Part shown: piece after piece, positions 34,892 through 44,317 of the stretch
Layout: each line of letters starts with the position of its first letter
How positions within the stretch are numbered: position 1 is the stretch's first letter
NCBI GenBank assembly: GCA_029563075.1
Contig: JAKQTN010000034.1
Span: 1-44,369, forward strand
DNA: 44,369 nucleotides
Origin: Pseudomonadota bacterium
GTDB lineage: Bacteria; Pseudomonadota; Gammaproteobacteria; Burkholderiales; Methylophilaceae
Reading direction: 5' to 3'
Notes under the pieces: model-generated
The model's input: the letters and a program-made list of their open reading frames with translations, nothing else
What the model was told of the DNA's origin: nothing
Database searches by the model: none
Program-made: the position numbers and the translations under genes

Positions 34892-36574
34892 ATGCCACAA
34901 ATCAAGAAAATAGTTACTGCTTTACTTATCGGCTTTGCAGGTGTCAGCAGTTTGAACGCGGCCGCGGAGCCGAAAGCCGCGCCGGCCATCACGACCGCCA
35001 ACGCGGAGTTTGTGTACAAATATCTGTTAGGCGAAATTGCCGGACAGCGCGGCGAAATCACGTTAGCCAGCCAATTATTTTTGGATTTAGCCAAGCAAAC
35101 GCGCGATCCGCGGCTGGCAGAGCGCGCCGCACGTGCTGCCGCTTATGGCAATCAGCCGGGCATTGCCCTGCAAGCCTCTACATTGTGGGCAGAACTGGAT
35201 CCAGCATCCCTTGAGGCGCAGCAGGCTTCCAGCCAGTTACTAATCGCCAGCGGCAATTTAAAACAGGCCAAACCGCATATTGAGAAACTTCTGGCCAAAG
35301 AAGAGACCCGAGCCAACGGCTTTTTATATCTGAATTCATTACTGGAAAACCAAAAAGACAAAGCAGAAGTTTTGACCGCAATTACCGAATTTGCCGCACC
35401 ATACCCAAAATTGCCGGAAGCGCAGTTTGCAATAGCACAGGCGGCACTGGCTGCAAACAAGCCCGATATCAGCAAAAAGGCACTCGAAACCGCAAACAAG
35501 CTCCGCCCAGGCTGGGAGTTGGCCGCACAACTGCAAGCGCAACTGCTGTTGAAAGAATCTCCGGACAAGGCGGTTGGTTTTTATCAAGGTTTTTTAAAAC
35601 AATACCCAAAAGCGAACGAAGTGCGCATGGCCTATGCCAAGTTACTGGTAAGCCAAAAACGTCACGCGGAAGCTAAACCCGAGTTTGTAAAACTGGTTGA
35701 AAGCTCAAATGGCAGCCCTGAAATCAGCGCGGTGGTTGGCTTGCTATCGCTAGAGTCCAATGACTTTGCGATGGCTGATAAATATTTCCAGCAGTCCCTC
35801 AGCTCGGGATTTAAAAATCCGGACCAGCTCTATTTTTACCTGGGGCGCAGTGCGGAGCGCCAAAAAAACGACACGACGGCGCTTAGCTGGTACGACAAAA
35901 TTCAACCCGGCAATCATTTTTTAGATGGCAGGCTTTCTGCAGCAAACGTGATTGCGCGCACCAAAAACGTGGACGCTGCCATCAAAATGCTGGACGAGGT
36001 GGAAGACCTGACGACGGAACAGCAAATCACGGTGATTCAAGCTGAGGCCAGTTTATTAAGCCAGGCCAAGCGCAATCAGGAATCGTTCGACCTGATGCAG
36101 AAAGCGGTAAACAATATCCCCAATACGGTTGAACTGATTTATGACTATGCGATGGCGGCGGAGCGGATAGGCAAGCTGGACGTAATGGAAGCAGAACTAC
36201 GCAAGACAATCCAGCTCCGACCTGATTTTGCAGCGGCTTATAACGCGCTTGGGTATTCGTTTGCAGACCGGAACATCAAACTGAACGAGGCCAAAACCTT
36301 AATAGAAACCGCGCTCAAATTACAGCCAAACGATCATTACATGCTAGATAGTCTGGGCTGGGTGCATTATCGGCTGGGTAATTTAGCCCTTGCGGCAGAA
36401 TATCTACGCAAAGCTTATGAAATCCAGACGGATCCGGAAATTGCTGCGCATTTAGGCGAAGTATTGTGGAAACAAGGCTTGCAGGAAGAAGCTAAGAAAA
36501 TCTGGGCGAACGCGTTAAAAGACCACCCCGAAAATGACGTGTTGGTGGCTACCGCCAAAAAATTCCGCTCATAA
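34892..36574 (+). CDS. Exported tetratricopeptide-repeat protein
   Basis: The start is ATG 34892 (560 residues); the TTG at 34877 is unlikely. A signal peptide (about 1-24, ending LNAAA) leads into 12 or more helical TPR-type repeats. The best conserved are in the last third: DFAAAYNALGYSFADRNIKLNEAKTLIETALKLQPNDHYMLDSLGWVHYRLGNLALAAEYLRKAYE. Relatives sit just before lolB in many betaproteobacteria. It is probably a periplasmic scaffold for outer-membrane assembly, but no partner is known. 33 bases separate it from lolB. Confidence 0.88.
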   Translation: MPQIKKIVTALLIGFAGVSSLNAAAEPKAAPAITTANAEFVYKYLLGEIAGQRGEITLASQLFLDLAKQTRDPRLAERAARAAAYGNQPGIALQASTLWAELDPASLEAQQASSQLLIASGNLKQAKPHIEKLLAKEETRANGFLYLNSLLENQKDKAEVLTAITEFAAPYPKLPEAQFAIAQAALAANKPDISKKALETANKLRPGWELAAQLQAQLLLKESPDKAVGFYQGFLKQYPKANEVRMAYAKLLVSQKRHAEAKPEFVKLVESSNGSPEISAVVGLLSLESNDFAMADKYFQQSLSSGFKNPDQLYFYLGRSAERQKNDTTALSWYDKIQPGNHFLDGRLSAANVIARTKNVDAAIKMLDEVEDLTTEQQITVIQAEASLLSQAKRNQESFDLMQKAVNNIPNTVELIYDYAMAAERIGKLDVMEAELRKTIQLRPDFAAAYNALGYSFADRNIKLNEAKTLIETALKLQPNDHYMLDSLGWVHYRLGNLALAAEYLRKAYEIQTDPEIAAHLGEVLWKQGLQEEAKKIWANALKDHPENDVLVATAKKFRS

Positions 36575-36607
36575 ATCTTTCAGTTTTTAAATCTTAAGAG
36601 TCTAAAT

Positions 36608-37225
36608 TTGCTGCATAGTCGCAACATCTTATTTTCAGCAATTGTTCCATTGATATTGGGCATATCGGGCTGTGCGACCCTTCCGCCGCCGCCTCAACCG
36701 CCTGCGACATCAAGCATCAATCAGCAACATCTCGCCACGCTTGCCAGCATCAAAACATTCTCGCTTAAGGGCCGTCTGGGTGTAGTCACCAACCCGCGCG
36801 GCTTTACAGGCGGCATCGATTGGCAGCATCAAGCTGCCGAAGATAATATTGATGTGTATTCACCCGTGGGCGGCAAAGTCGCCAACATCATCAAAAGGCC
36901 CAGTGGCGTTACGCTCACCACGCAAGATGGCCGCTCCACCACCGCAAAGGATGCTGAAAGTCTCACCGAAACCACGCTAGGCTGGCGCCTGCCTCTGGAA
37001 GGGCTTAGCGACTGGGCTTTAGGCAAGCCGACAACCAGCAAAATAGATGCGGCCACATGGAATGAACAAGGTCAGCTTACTACGCTGAAACAGGACGGCT
37101 GGGATATTGAATATCAAAACTATGCTGAAAATAGCGGCTACTTTTTGCCCGGAAAAATTGTATTGAAAAGCGAAAAAGTGAATTTAAAATTATTAGTAGA
37201 AAAGTGGGTTAGCGCGGGAAATTAG
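36608..37225 (+). CDS. lolB: Outer-membrane lipoprotein receptor LolB
   Basis: 205 residues from TTG 36608, which has AAGAG seven bases upstream; no ATG or GTG is available before the signal peptide. The lipobox ISGC ends the signal (mature Cys about residue 22), followed by a proline-rich linker and the LolB barrel (LKGRLGVVTNPRGFTGGIDWQH, DNIDVYSPVGGKVANI, LTETTLGWRLPLEGLSDWALG). It receives lipoproteins from LolA and inserts them in the outer membrane. In related genomes ispE normally follows at once; here two extra genes intervene. Confidence 0.93.
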   Translation: MLHSRNILFSAIVPLILGISGCATLPPPPQPPATSSINQQHLATLASIKTFSLKGRLGVVTNPRGFTGGIDWQHQAAEDNIDVYSPVGGKVANIIKRPSGVTLTTQDGRSTTAKDAESLTETTLGWRLPLEGLSDWALGKPTTSKIDAATWNEQGQLTTLKQDGWDIEYQNYAENSGYFLPGKIVLKSEKVNLKLLVEKWVSAGN

Positions 37226-37269
37226 CGTCCTAGAATACAAAGCCCCTTAACAAAACGTACTGAATCAAG

Positions 37270-38106
37270 ATGAAACAAGCTCAAGGCTCGCTTAACGATT
37301 GGCTGGAATCGCAGATAGCCAGGGGCTGCAGCCTGGAATCGATGATCGAGGCGCTGCAACAGGCCGGCCACCCAGCAGAAAATGCGCGCAGTCTGGTGGT
37401 TAAGGCTTTTGAGAAAGTGGGCTTGATTGCAGATTCTTCTCTGCCCGGTTTACAGATGACCGAAGCATGGCAAAAAATCGTGCAGCAACGTGAAGAGATG
37501 TTGCCCATCAAGCCCGTTATCGCACTTGCCATACCGCGACTGATGGTGTTTGAGAACTTCTTAAGCGACGCTGAGTGCGATGCGCTGATTGCGCTGTCAC
37601 TGGCAAAAATGCAGGATTCTACGGTGGTGGATCCGCAAACCGGTGAATTTGTAAAGCACCCTGAACGCATCTCGCGCGGCACGCATTTCGAGCATCAAAG
37701 CAATGAGGTCGTGATTGAAATTGAGAACCGGATAAGCAAGTTATTCGGCTTTCCGGTAAACCAGCAGGAAGCGATTCAGATACTGCATTACGGGGTGGGC
37801 GGAGAATATCGTCCGCATTATGATTATTTCCCGCCTGAAGAGGCCGGCAGCCAGTCAGCTCTTGCGCACGCGGGGCAACGGCTGGCCACGCTGGTGATGT
37901 ACCTAAATACACCGACGCTGGGCGGCAGTACGGATTTACCTAATCTAGGACTCACCATCACGGCCAAAAAAGGCTTTGCCCTGTATTTTGAAAGTATAGC
38001 CCCGCATGGCGAGCCCTATCCCCAAACCTTGCACGCGGGCATGCCTGTATTAGCAGGCGAAAAATGGATTGCCACCAAATGGCTTAGGGAGCGTGCGCTG
38101 TTCTAA
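37270..38106 (+). CDS. 2-oxoglutarate/Fe(II) dioxygenase, prolyl-4-hydroxylase type
   Basis: 278 residues. The catalytic P4Hc domain (about 90-275) has the iron ligands His 183 and Asp 185 (RPHYDYF) and His 255 (QTLHAGMPV), and Lys 265 (GEKWIATKW) for the 2-oxoglutarate carboxylate. The N-terminal 60 residues form a small helical domain (NDWLESQIARGCSLESMIEALQQAGH) of unknown use. No signal peptide, so cytoplasmic. Bacterial relatives hydroxylate proline in proteins such as EF-Tu; the substrate here is not known. Confidence 0.88.
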   Translation: MKQAQGSLNDWLESQIARGCSLESMIEALQQAGHPAENARSLVVKAFEKVGLIADSSLPGLQMTEAWQKIVQQREEMLPIKPVIALAIPRLMVFENFLSDAECDALIALSLAKMQDSTVVDPQTGEFVKHPERISRGTHFEHQSNEVVIEIENRISKLFGFPVNQQEAIQILHYGVGGEYRPHYDYFPPEEAGSQSALAHAGQRLATLVMYLNTPTLGGSTDLPNLGLTITAKKGFALYFESIAPHGEPYPQTLHAGMPVLAGEKWIATKWLRERALF

Positions 38107-38162
38107 CTTTTGACACCACTAATTATCGGATTTCCCGCCTCCTCCAGGCACGCCGGATTCCT

Positions 38163-38181
38163 GGAATTAACGCCTAATTCC
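38163..38181. promoter_or_regulatory. Perfect inverted repeat before the carbonic anhydrase gene
   Basis: GGAATTA-ACGCC-TAATTCC. No T run follows, so it is not a terminator. It lies 74 bases before the start codon, within range of an operator. The remaining spacer (38107-38254) shows no other clear site. Confidence 0.35.
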
Positions 38182-38254
38182 CCCTCTGCTTCCGCATTAA
38201 GTAACACCTGTACTTGCGCATAATTTATGCTGGTTACATGTGGACGTAAGCAGC

Positions 38255-39523
38255 ATGAAAAAAGTCATCCTATTTTTACTGTTATCTATTATCTTGAGCG
38301 GCAACAGCTATGCCATCACCTGGGTAAAACTGAATGAAAGCAGCAATTCAAAACTCATGCTGGATAAGCAATCCGTGCTGCAACAAGATGCCTTTAAGAA
38401 AGCCTGGGTGAAAGTTGAATACAGAACACCACAAAAAAACCTGGAAACAGTGGGCACAGAATACACCCTGTCAAAATTACTGTGGTTTTTTGATTGTGCA
38501 ACACAAAAATCAGCCACGTCGCAGGTCTTTCAGTATCTTGGTAATGAACTTGTTTATTCCGCAGGCGTTGACCCTAAAAATGCCGAGTTTATAGAGCCTG
38601 TTCCGGAATCTGACGTAGACATCGCCATGCGCTATGTTTGCCGCGCAAACAAACCGGCTTCCGCTCCAATAGAATCCAAGACAGTTGCAGAAAAGGCGGG
38701 TACGCCTGTAGCCAAACCCGAAAAAAGTGAAAACGAAAAGGCAGAAACAAAAGCCAAAACCGTCGCAGAGAAACCTGAACCAGCGGCTAACCCAGTTGCC
38801 GCAATAGCTGCACAACCAGATAAACAAGGCGCTGCCAAAGCAGAAGCCAATAAAACCCATTGGACCTATGAAGGAAAACAAGGGCCTGATAATTGGGCCA
38901 AGCTCAGTCCGGAGTTCGCGATATGTGAAACCGGGCGCAACCAATCCCCCATTAACATTGAGAATACGATGCGCGCATCGTTAAAGCCGCTTAAGGGAAT
39001 ACAGAAGTTTCCTGCAAAGGATATTGTCAATAACGGCCATACCGTGCAGGTGAACTTTAAGCAAGGCAACATGCTGGTGCTGGATAGCGCGCCATACCAA
39101 ATGAAACAGGTACATTTTCACGCACCAAGCGAAAATACCATCAATGGCAAATCCTTCCCATTAGAAGCACATTTTGTACATGCCGATGCCAAAGGCAACC
39201 TTACCGTGATCGGCGTTATGTTCAAGGAAGGCGAAGCCAGCCCGGGCCTGGAAAAGCTCTGGGCGCAGCTGCCTGACAAAGAAGGTACGCCGGTTCCGCT
39301 AAAGAGCAGAGTGATTCCGAGCGAATTGATTCCGGAAAACCGCGCTTATTATCGATTTAGCGGCTCACTCACCACGCCGCCATGCAGCGAAGGTGTGCGC
39401 TGGTTGTTGATGAAAACCCCTATGACGGCATCCAAGGCGCAAATAGAGGCTTTTGAGCGTGCGGTGAAACACCATAACAACCGCCCGGTGCAAGCATTGA
39501 ACGGCAGAGTGATTGTGGAGTAA
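38255..39523 (+). CDS. Periplasmic alpha-carbonic anhydrase fused to a surface-adhesin E-like domain
   Basis: ATG 38255 gives 422 residues; the GTG at 38240 is less likely. The signal peptide ends at about residue 20 (SYA-I). Residues 21-130 match the surface-adhesin protein E pattern (ITWVKLNESSNSKLMLDKQSV...LLWFFDC...MRYVC, two cysteines). A Lys/Glu/Ala/Pro-rich linker covers about 135-198. The alpha-CA domain (about 200-422) has zinc ligands His 287, His 289 and His 306 (HFHAPSE, EAHFVH), proton-shuttle His 262 (NNGHTV), LTTPPCSEGV, and Cys 224/Cys 377 for the usual disulfide. It would interconvert CO2 and bicarbonate outside the cytoplasm. The adhesin-like front is an uncommon partner. 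Confidence 0.9.
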   Translation: MKKVILFLLLSIILSGNSYAITWVKLNESSNSKLMLDKQSVLQQDAFKKAWVKVEYRTPQKNLETVGTEYTLSKLLWFFDCATQKSATSQVFQYLGNELVYSAGVDPKNAEFIEPVPESDVDIAMRYVCRANKPASAPIESKTVAEKAGTPVAKPEKSENEKAETKAKTVAEKPEPAANPVAAIAAQPDKQGAAKAEANKTHWTYEGKQGPDNWAKLSPEFAICETGRNQSPINIENTMRASLKPLKGIQKFPAKDIVNNGHTVQVNFKQGNMLVLDSAPYQMKQVHFHAPSENTINGKSFPLEAHFVHADAKGNLTVIGVMFKEGEASPGLEKLWAQLPDKEGTPVPLKSRVIPSELIPENRAYYRFSGSLTTPPCSEGVRWLLMKTPMTASKAQIEAFERAVKHHNNRPVQALNGRVIVE

Positions 39524-39580
39524 ACCAAATAAAAGATTAATTCAATCCAACCTTCTGGCTATGGATGCACATGCGCTAAA

Positions 39581-40453
39581 ATGGCGTGTATGCAAAACTT
39601 TCAATCATTTCTGGCACCTGCAAAAATTAACCTGTTTCTGCACATCACCGGCCGCCGTGCCGATGGTTACCACACACTGCAAAGCGTGTTCCAGCTGCTG
39701 GATTATTACGACACGATTTACCTGAAACCCACAAAAACAGGCGAAATCAAGCGCCTCAACGAAATAAACAACGTGCCTGCAAGCCAGGATCTATGCGCCC
39801 TGGCGGCCAGCGCCCTGCAACAAGCTACTGGCTGTAAACTGGGGGTGGAATACAGTATTGAGAAGCACATTCCCATGGGCGGCGGCCTGGGCGGCGGCAG
39901 CTCAGATGCTGCAACCATGCTACTGGCGTTAAATCATGCATGGCAGCTTAATTTAAGCCGCGAGCAGCTCATGCAAATCGGCCTGACGCTGGGCGCCGAT
40001 GTGCCAGTGTTTGTGTTTGGGCAAAACGCCTGGGCAGAAGGCGTTGGCGAACAACTCACCAAAATTGAGATCCCCCCGCAGTATTATGTGATACTGACGC
40101 CGCCGGTTCATGTCTCTACCGCACAAGTTTTTGCCAGTTCCCGATTGACAAGAGACACGAAACCATTGAAAATAGCGGACTTTTCAAGAGCCCAGAATTT
40201 AGGTGCGCATTCTAATAGTTTTAGAAACGATCTTGAAGCAGTAGTATGTGAAGAATTTCCTGCAGTTGCATCAGCCCTGCAATGGCTTAGCCAGTTTGGT
40301 TCGGCACGAATGAGCGGCTCGGGTGCCTCTGTATTTGTAGCAGTTAATTCACAACAGCAAGCAGATGCGATTTTGGCGCAAAAGCCGGCAAATGTGGCCG
40401 GATTTGTGGCTAAAGGCTTAAACAAGCATCCATTGTTTGAATTAGCAAAATGA
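39581..40453 (+). CDS. ispE: 4-diphosphocytidyl-2-C-methyl-D-erythritol kinase
   Basis: 290 residues. GHMP kinase family: APAKINLFLHITGRRADGYH near the front (active-site Lys), the ATP loop PMGGGLGGGSSDAA, and the C-terminal RMSGSGASVF. It phosphorylates CDP-ME in the MEP isoprenoid pathway. ATG 39590 is an alternative start (three residues shorter); neither has a clear Shine-Dalgarno. A tRNA-Gln follows after 6 bases, the common betaproteobacterial order. Confidence 0.96.
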   Translation: MACMQNFQSFLAPAKINLFLHITGRRADGYHTLQSVFQLLDYYDTIYLKPTKTGEIKRLNEINNVPASQDLCALAASALQQATGCKLGVEYSIEKHIPMGGGLGGGSSDAATMLLALNHAWQLNLSREQLMQIGLTLGADVPVFVFGQNAWAEGVGEQLTKIEIPPQYYVILTPPVHVSTAQVFASSRLTRDTKPLKIADFSRAQNLGAHSNSFRNDLEAVVCEEFPAVASALQWLSQFGSARMSGSGASVFVAVNSQQQADAILAQKPANVAGFVAKGLNKHPLFELAK

Positions 40454-40459
40454 GTTTAT

Positions 40460-40536
40460 TGGGGAGTCGCCAAGCTGGTTAAGGCACCGGATTTTGATTC
40501 CGGCATGCGAAGGTTCGAATCCTTCCTCCCCAGCCA
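40460..40536 (+). tRNA. tRNA-Gln (TTG)
   Basis: 77 bases with encoded CCA. Acceptor TGGGGAG/CTCCCCA pairs fully. The anticodon stem CCGGA/TCCGG encloses loop TTTTGAT (anticodon TTG), and the T arm is AAGGTTCGAATCCTT. The 5' U1-A72 pair is typical of tRNA-Gln. It is probably co-transcribed with ispE. Confidence 0.97.
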
Positions 40537-40556
40537 GATTTTTATAAAAGCAAAAT

Positions 40557-40597
40557 AAGCGTGTAGATTTTACTGATTTACACGCTTTTATTTTTTA
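40557..40597 (+). terminator. Terminator after tRNA-Gln
   Basis: AAGCGTGTA and TACACGCTT pair over 9 bases around a 13-base loop, followed by TTATTTTTT. Confidence 0.8.
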
Positions 40598-40614
40598 ACT
40601 TGTGTTAGGGATGA

Positions 40615-41571
40615 GTGAAATTGAGTAGTGGCAGCATGATGGTGTTTACAGGCAATGCCAACCCGGAGCTGGCGCAGCAAGTCGCGAAGCATCTTGGTAT
40701 TGAGCTTGGCCGCGCCGATGTTGGCCGTTTCAGCGATGGCGAAGTCATGCTTGAACTGCTTGAGAATGTGCGTGGCCGCGACGTATTCGTATTGCAGTCC
40801 ACCAGCCATCCTACCAACGACAGCCTGATGGAAGTCATGGTCATGGTGGATGCGCTACGCCGCTCTTCCGCTGGCCGCATCACAGCGGCTATCCCCTATT
40901 TAGGTTATTCGCGGCAAGATCGCCGTCCACGCTCTGCCCGTGTGGCCATTACCGCAAAAGTGGTCGCCAACATGCTCACCAGCGTAGGCGTCAATCGCTT
41001 GCTGACCATGGATCTGCACTCGGACCAGATTCAGGGTTTCTTTGATATTCCGGTAGATAACATTTATGCCACGCCTATTTTGCTGGATGACTTACGCAAG
41101 AAAAACTATCAGGATTTAGTGGTGGTTTCGCCCGACGTGGGTGGCGTGGTACGCGCACGCGCTGCTGCCAAACAATTGAACTCTGATCTGGCTATCATCG
41201 ACAAACGCCGCCCGAAACCAAATGTGGCCAAAGTGATGAACATTATTGGCGAAGTGGCAGGCCGTACCTGCGTGATCATGGATGACATGGTCGATACAGC
41301 CAATACACTGTGCGAAGCTGCAGCGGCTTTAAAAGAGCATGGCGCGAAAAGGGTGCTGGCATACGCCACACACCCCGTATTATCTGGTAATGCGGCTGAG
41401 CGCATTGCAAATTCCGAACTGGATGAACTGGTCGTCACCAACACCATTCCGCTCAGCAAAGAATCTGCCAGTTGCAAAAAAATCCGCCAGTTAAGCGCGG
41501 CAGAATTGCTGGCAGAAACCATTCGTAGAATTAGCTGTGAAGATTCAGTGTCCTCACTATTTTTAGATTGA
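40615..41571 (+). CDS. prs: Ribose-phosphate pyrophosphokinase (PRPP synthase)
   Basis: 318 residues. [13 protein letters not shown] at the front, [20 protein letters not shown], the ribose-5-phosphate/PRPP motif [14 protein letters not shown] and [17 protein letters not shown]. It makes PRPP from ribose-5-phosphate and ATP. Start uncertain: GTG 40615 has AGGG four bases before it; TTG 40621 and ATG 40636 are possible. An ATG at 40611 reads only five codons before a stop and lies directly on the AGGG, so it is not used. Confidence 0.96.
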   Translation: MKLSSGSMMVFTGNANPELAQQVAKHLGIELGRADVGRFSDGEVMLELLENVRGRDVFVLQSTSHPTNDSLMEVMVMVDALRRSSAGRITAAIPYLGYSRQDRRPRSARVAITAKVVANMLTSVGVNRLLTMDLHSDQIQGFFDIPVDNIYATPILLDDLRKKNYQDLVVVSPDVGGVVRARAAAKQLNSDLAIIDKRRPKPNVAKVMNIIGEVAGRTCVIMDDMVDTANTLCEAAAALKEHGAKRVLAYATHPVLSGNAAERIANSELDELVVTNTIPLSKESASCKKIRQLSAAELLAETIRRISCEDSVSSLFLD

Positions 41572-41593
41572 TAATTTAATAAAGTTTTTAACC

Positions 41594-41617
41594 CTGTTTT
41601 CTGGTCGCGGGAAACAG
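41594..41617 (+). terminator. Stem-loop between prs and rplY
   Basis: CTGTTTTC (41594-41601) pairs with GGGAAACAG (ending 41617) with one G-U pair around an 8-base loop; ATTTTAG follows. It is a weak terminator or processing stem. A second small stem, GCTGT/ACAGC, lies at 41634-41650, just ahead of the rplY ribosome binding site (TTAGGAGC). Confidence 0.45.
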
Positions 41618-41668
41618 ATTTTAGTGCAGTACCGCTGTTAGATAGACAGCACAATTAGGAGCAACAAA

Positions 41669-42298
41669 ATGAGTATCGAAATTAATGCAGTCAAACGTGA
41701 CGTCAAAGGTACGGGTGCGAGCCGCCGTCTACGTCGCGCTGGCAATGTGCCGGGTGTGGTTTATGGTGGCGGTAAAGACGCTGTTAACCTTGAAATCAAT
41801 CACAAAGAATTGTTCTTACAATTCCGCCATGAAGCTTTTCACGCGTCTATCTTAAATTTGAATTTAGATGGCAAAAAAGAAAGCGTGTTATTGCGTGATT
41901 ATCAAATGCACCCAGTACGTAACACTATTCAACACATTGATTTTCAACGTGTTTCAGCCACCGAGAAAATCCACGTTAAAGTGCCTTTCCACTTTATGAA
42001 TGCAGAAATCGCCCCAGGTATTAAACTGGGTGGCGGTATCGTCGCGCACGTCCTGACAGAAGCTGAAGTAAGCTGCTTGCCAAAAGACTTGCCAGAGTTC
42101 ATTGAAGTTGATTTGGCGAATCTGGAAATCGGCCACTCAGTGCACTTGTCACAAATCAAGCTGCCTAAAGGCGTTGAGTTTGTACAATTAGCGCACGGTA
42201 ACGATGCGGCAGTTGCATCAATCGCCAAAACACGCGGCGGCGTTTCTGATGATGCAGCCGAAGGCGCTGCTGAAACTCCAGCAGCAGCCGCAGAATAA
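41669..42298 (+). CDS. rplY: Ribosomal protein bL25, long CTC form
   Basis: 209 residues: the N-terminal 5S-rRNA-binding L25 domain (about 1-95: RDVKGTGASRRLRRAGNVPGVVYGG), the C-terminal CTC/TL5 domain (about 96-190: VKVPFHFMNAEIAPGIKLGGGIV) and an Ala/Glu-rich tail. It is longer than the E. coli form, as usual in betaproteobacteria. TTAGGAGCAACAAA gives a strong ribosome binding site. Confidence 0.97.
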   Translation: MSIEINAVKRDVKGTGASRRLRRAGNVPGVVYGGGKDAVNLEINHKELFLQFRHEAFHASILNLNLDGKKESVLLRDYQMHPVRNTIQHIDFQRVSATEKIHVKVPFHFMNAEIAPGIKLGGGIVAHVLTEAEVSCLPKDLPEFIEVDLANLEIGHSVHLSQIKLPKGVEFVQLAHGNDAAVASIAKTRGGVSDDAAEGAAETPAAAAE

Positions 42299-42318
42299 TC
42301 CGGCAATTGCTATTAAAA

Positions 42319-42350
42319 ACGCGCGCTTAAAAATTAAGTGCGCGTTTTTT
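42319..42350 (+). terminator. Rho-independent terminator after rplY
   Basis: ACGCGCGCTTAA and TTAAGTGCGCGT pair over 12 bases (one G-U) around AAA, followed by TTTTTT. It lies only 17 bases before the pth start, so pth needs its own promoter or read-through. Confidence 0.93.
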
Positions 42351-42366
42351 ATTTATACTAACCACC

Positions 42367-42933
42367 ATGAACGGCATTAAATTATTGGTTGGCCTGGGCA
42401 ACCCTGGCGACAAATACGAAGCCACGCGCCATAACGCAGGCTTTTGGTTTATTGATGAAATCGCTGCGCAGACTAATAGCAAGCTAACGCCGGACGCCAA
42501 GTTTTTTGGCTTGGTCGGCAAGCTCGATCAGGATGTGTGGCTGCTCAAGCCCACCACTTTTATGAACGCCAGCGGTAAAGCCGTGGCGGCGCTTGCCAAT
42601 TACTACAAAATTACCCCGGCTGAAATTTTAGTTGCTCACGATGAACTCGATTTGCCTGCCGGCACGGCCAAGCTCAAGTTTGGCGGCGGGCATGGCGGAC
42701 ACAACGGCTTAAAAAGCATTCATGCCGCGCTGGGCACGGCGGATTATTGGCGCTTGCGCATCGGCATTGACCACCCAGGTGACAAGAACGAAGTGGTGAA
42801 CTACGTGTTAAAAGCGCCTTTAAGACAAGAAAATGATGCTCTGGAAGCCAGTATCCATGCGGCTTCTGGCGTAGTGAATTTATTGCTTGCGGGCGACTTT
42901 GAAGGCGCTATGTTAAAATTACACACCAAATAA
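42367..42933 (+). CDS. pth: Peptidyl-tRNA hydrolase
   Basis: 188 residues: [23 protein letters not shown] (catalytic His in RHNAGF), [21 protein letters not shown] (active-site Asp) and [15 protein letters not shown]. It releases peptides from peptidyl-tRNAs that drop off ribosomes. It is followed by ychF after 17 bases, the common pth-ychF pair. Confidence 0.97.
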   Translation: MNGIKLLVGLGNPGDKYEATRHNAGFWFIDEIAAQTNSKLTPDAKFFGLVGKLDQDVWLLKPTTFMNASGKAVAALANYYKITPAEILVAHDELDLPAGTAKLKFGGGHGGHNGLKSIHAALGTADYWRLRIGIDHPGDKNEVVNYVLKAPLRQENDALEASIHAASGVVNLLLAGDFEGAMLKLHTK

Positions 42934-42950
42934 CTGAAGAGAGAATTTAG

Positions 42951-44036
<1,086 letters not shown>

Positions 44037-44094
44037 CTGCACGAGGTTCAATGTTTAGGATTCAAAAAATTTAGCACATAAACGCAAACTATTT

Positions 44095-44123
44095 TTGACA
44101 ATTCACGCCTAAAACAATAGAAT
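44095..44123 (+). promoter_or_regulatory. Sigma-70 promoter of tRNA-Met
   Basis: TTGACA (44095-44100), exactly 17 bases, TAGAAT (44118-44123), followed by TGCGCCC, a GC-rich discriminator typical of stable-RNA promoters under stringent control. The start would fall about 29 bases before the tRNA. Confidence 0.88.
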
Positions 44124-44159
44124 TGCGCCCTTGCTAAAGTTTCATGCAAACAGTTAAAT

Positions 44160-44236
44160 GGTGATGTAGCTCAGCTGGTTAGAGCACAGGATTCATAATC
44201 CTGGGGTCGAGGGTTCAAGTCCCTCTTTCACCACCA
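44160..44236 (+). tRNA. tRNA-Met (CAT), elongator type
   Basis: 77 bases with encoded CCA. D arm GCTC/GAGC, anticodon stem CAGGA/TCCTG with loop TTCATAA (CAT), T arm GAGGG/CCCTC. The GGTGATG start fits elongator Met rather than initiator. The acceptor pairs GGTGATG with TTTCACC, leaving U6-U67 as a mismatch and G7-U66 as a wobble. tRNA-Ile2 with a CAT anticodon is less likely but not excluded. Confidence 0.92.
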
Positions 44237-44242
44237 ATAAAG

Positions 44243-44276
44243 ACGCCCCTTTCGAGAGATTGGGGCGTTTTCTTTT
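44243..44276 (+). terminator. Terminator after tRNA-Met
   Basis: ACGCCCC (44243-44249) and GGGGCGT (44262-44268) pair around a 12-base loop, followed by TTTTCTTTTT. It serves the single-gene tRNA unit. Confidence 0.92.
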
Positions 44277-44284
44277 TGGGCCAT

Positions 44285-44317
44285 GGCCCATTCATAGCCC
44301 ACATTTAGCCCATCCAA
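44285..44317. repeat. Three 11-bp direct repeats downstream of tRNA-Met
   Basis: GGCCCATTCAT, AGCCCACATTT and AGCCCATCCAA follow each other without gaps (consensus RGCCCAYMYWW). A 12-base palindrome, GGGCCATGGCCC (44278-44289), overlaps the first. Position and form resemble integrase arm-type sites beside a tRNA attachment site, but no integrase is visible in the remaining 52 bases. Confidence 0.5.

Noticed and set aside
40611-40628. Five-codon upstream frame overlapping the prs start
   Set aside because: Its ATG touches the AGGG ribosome binding site with no spacing, so initiation there is unlikely.
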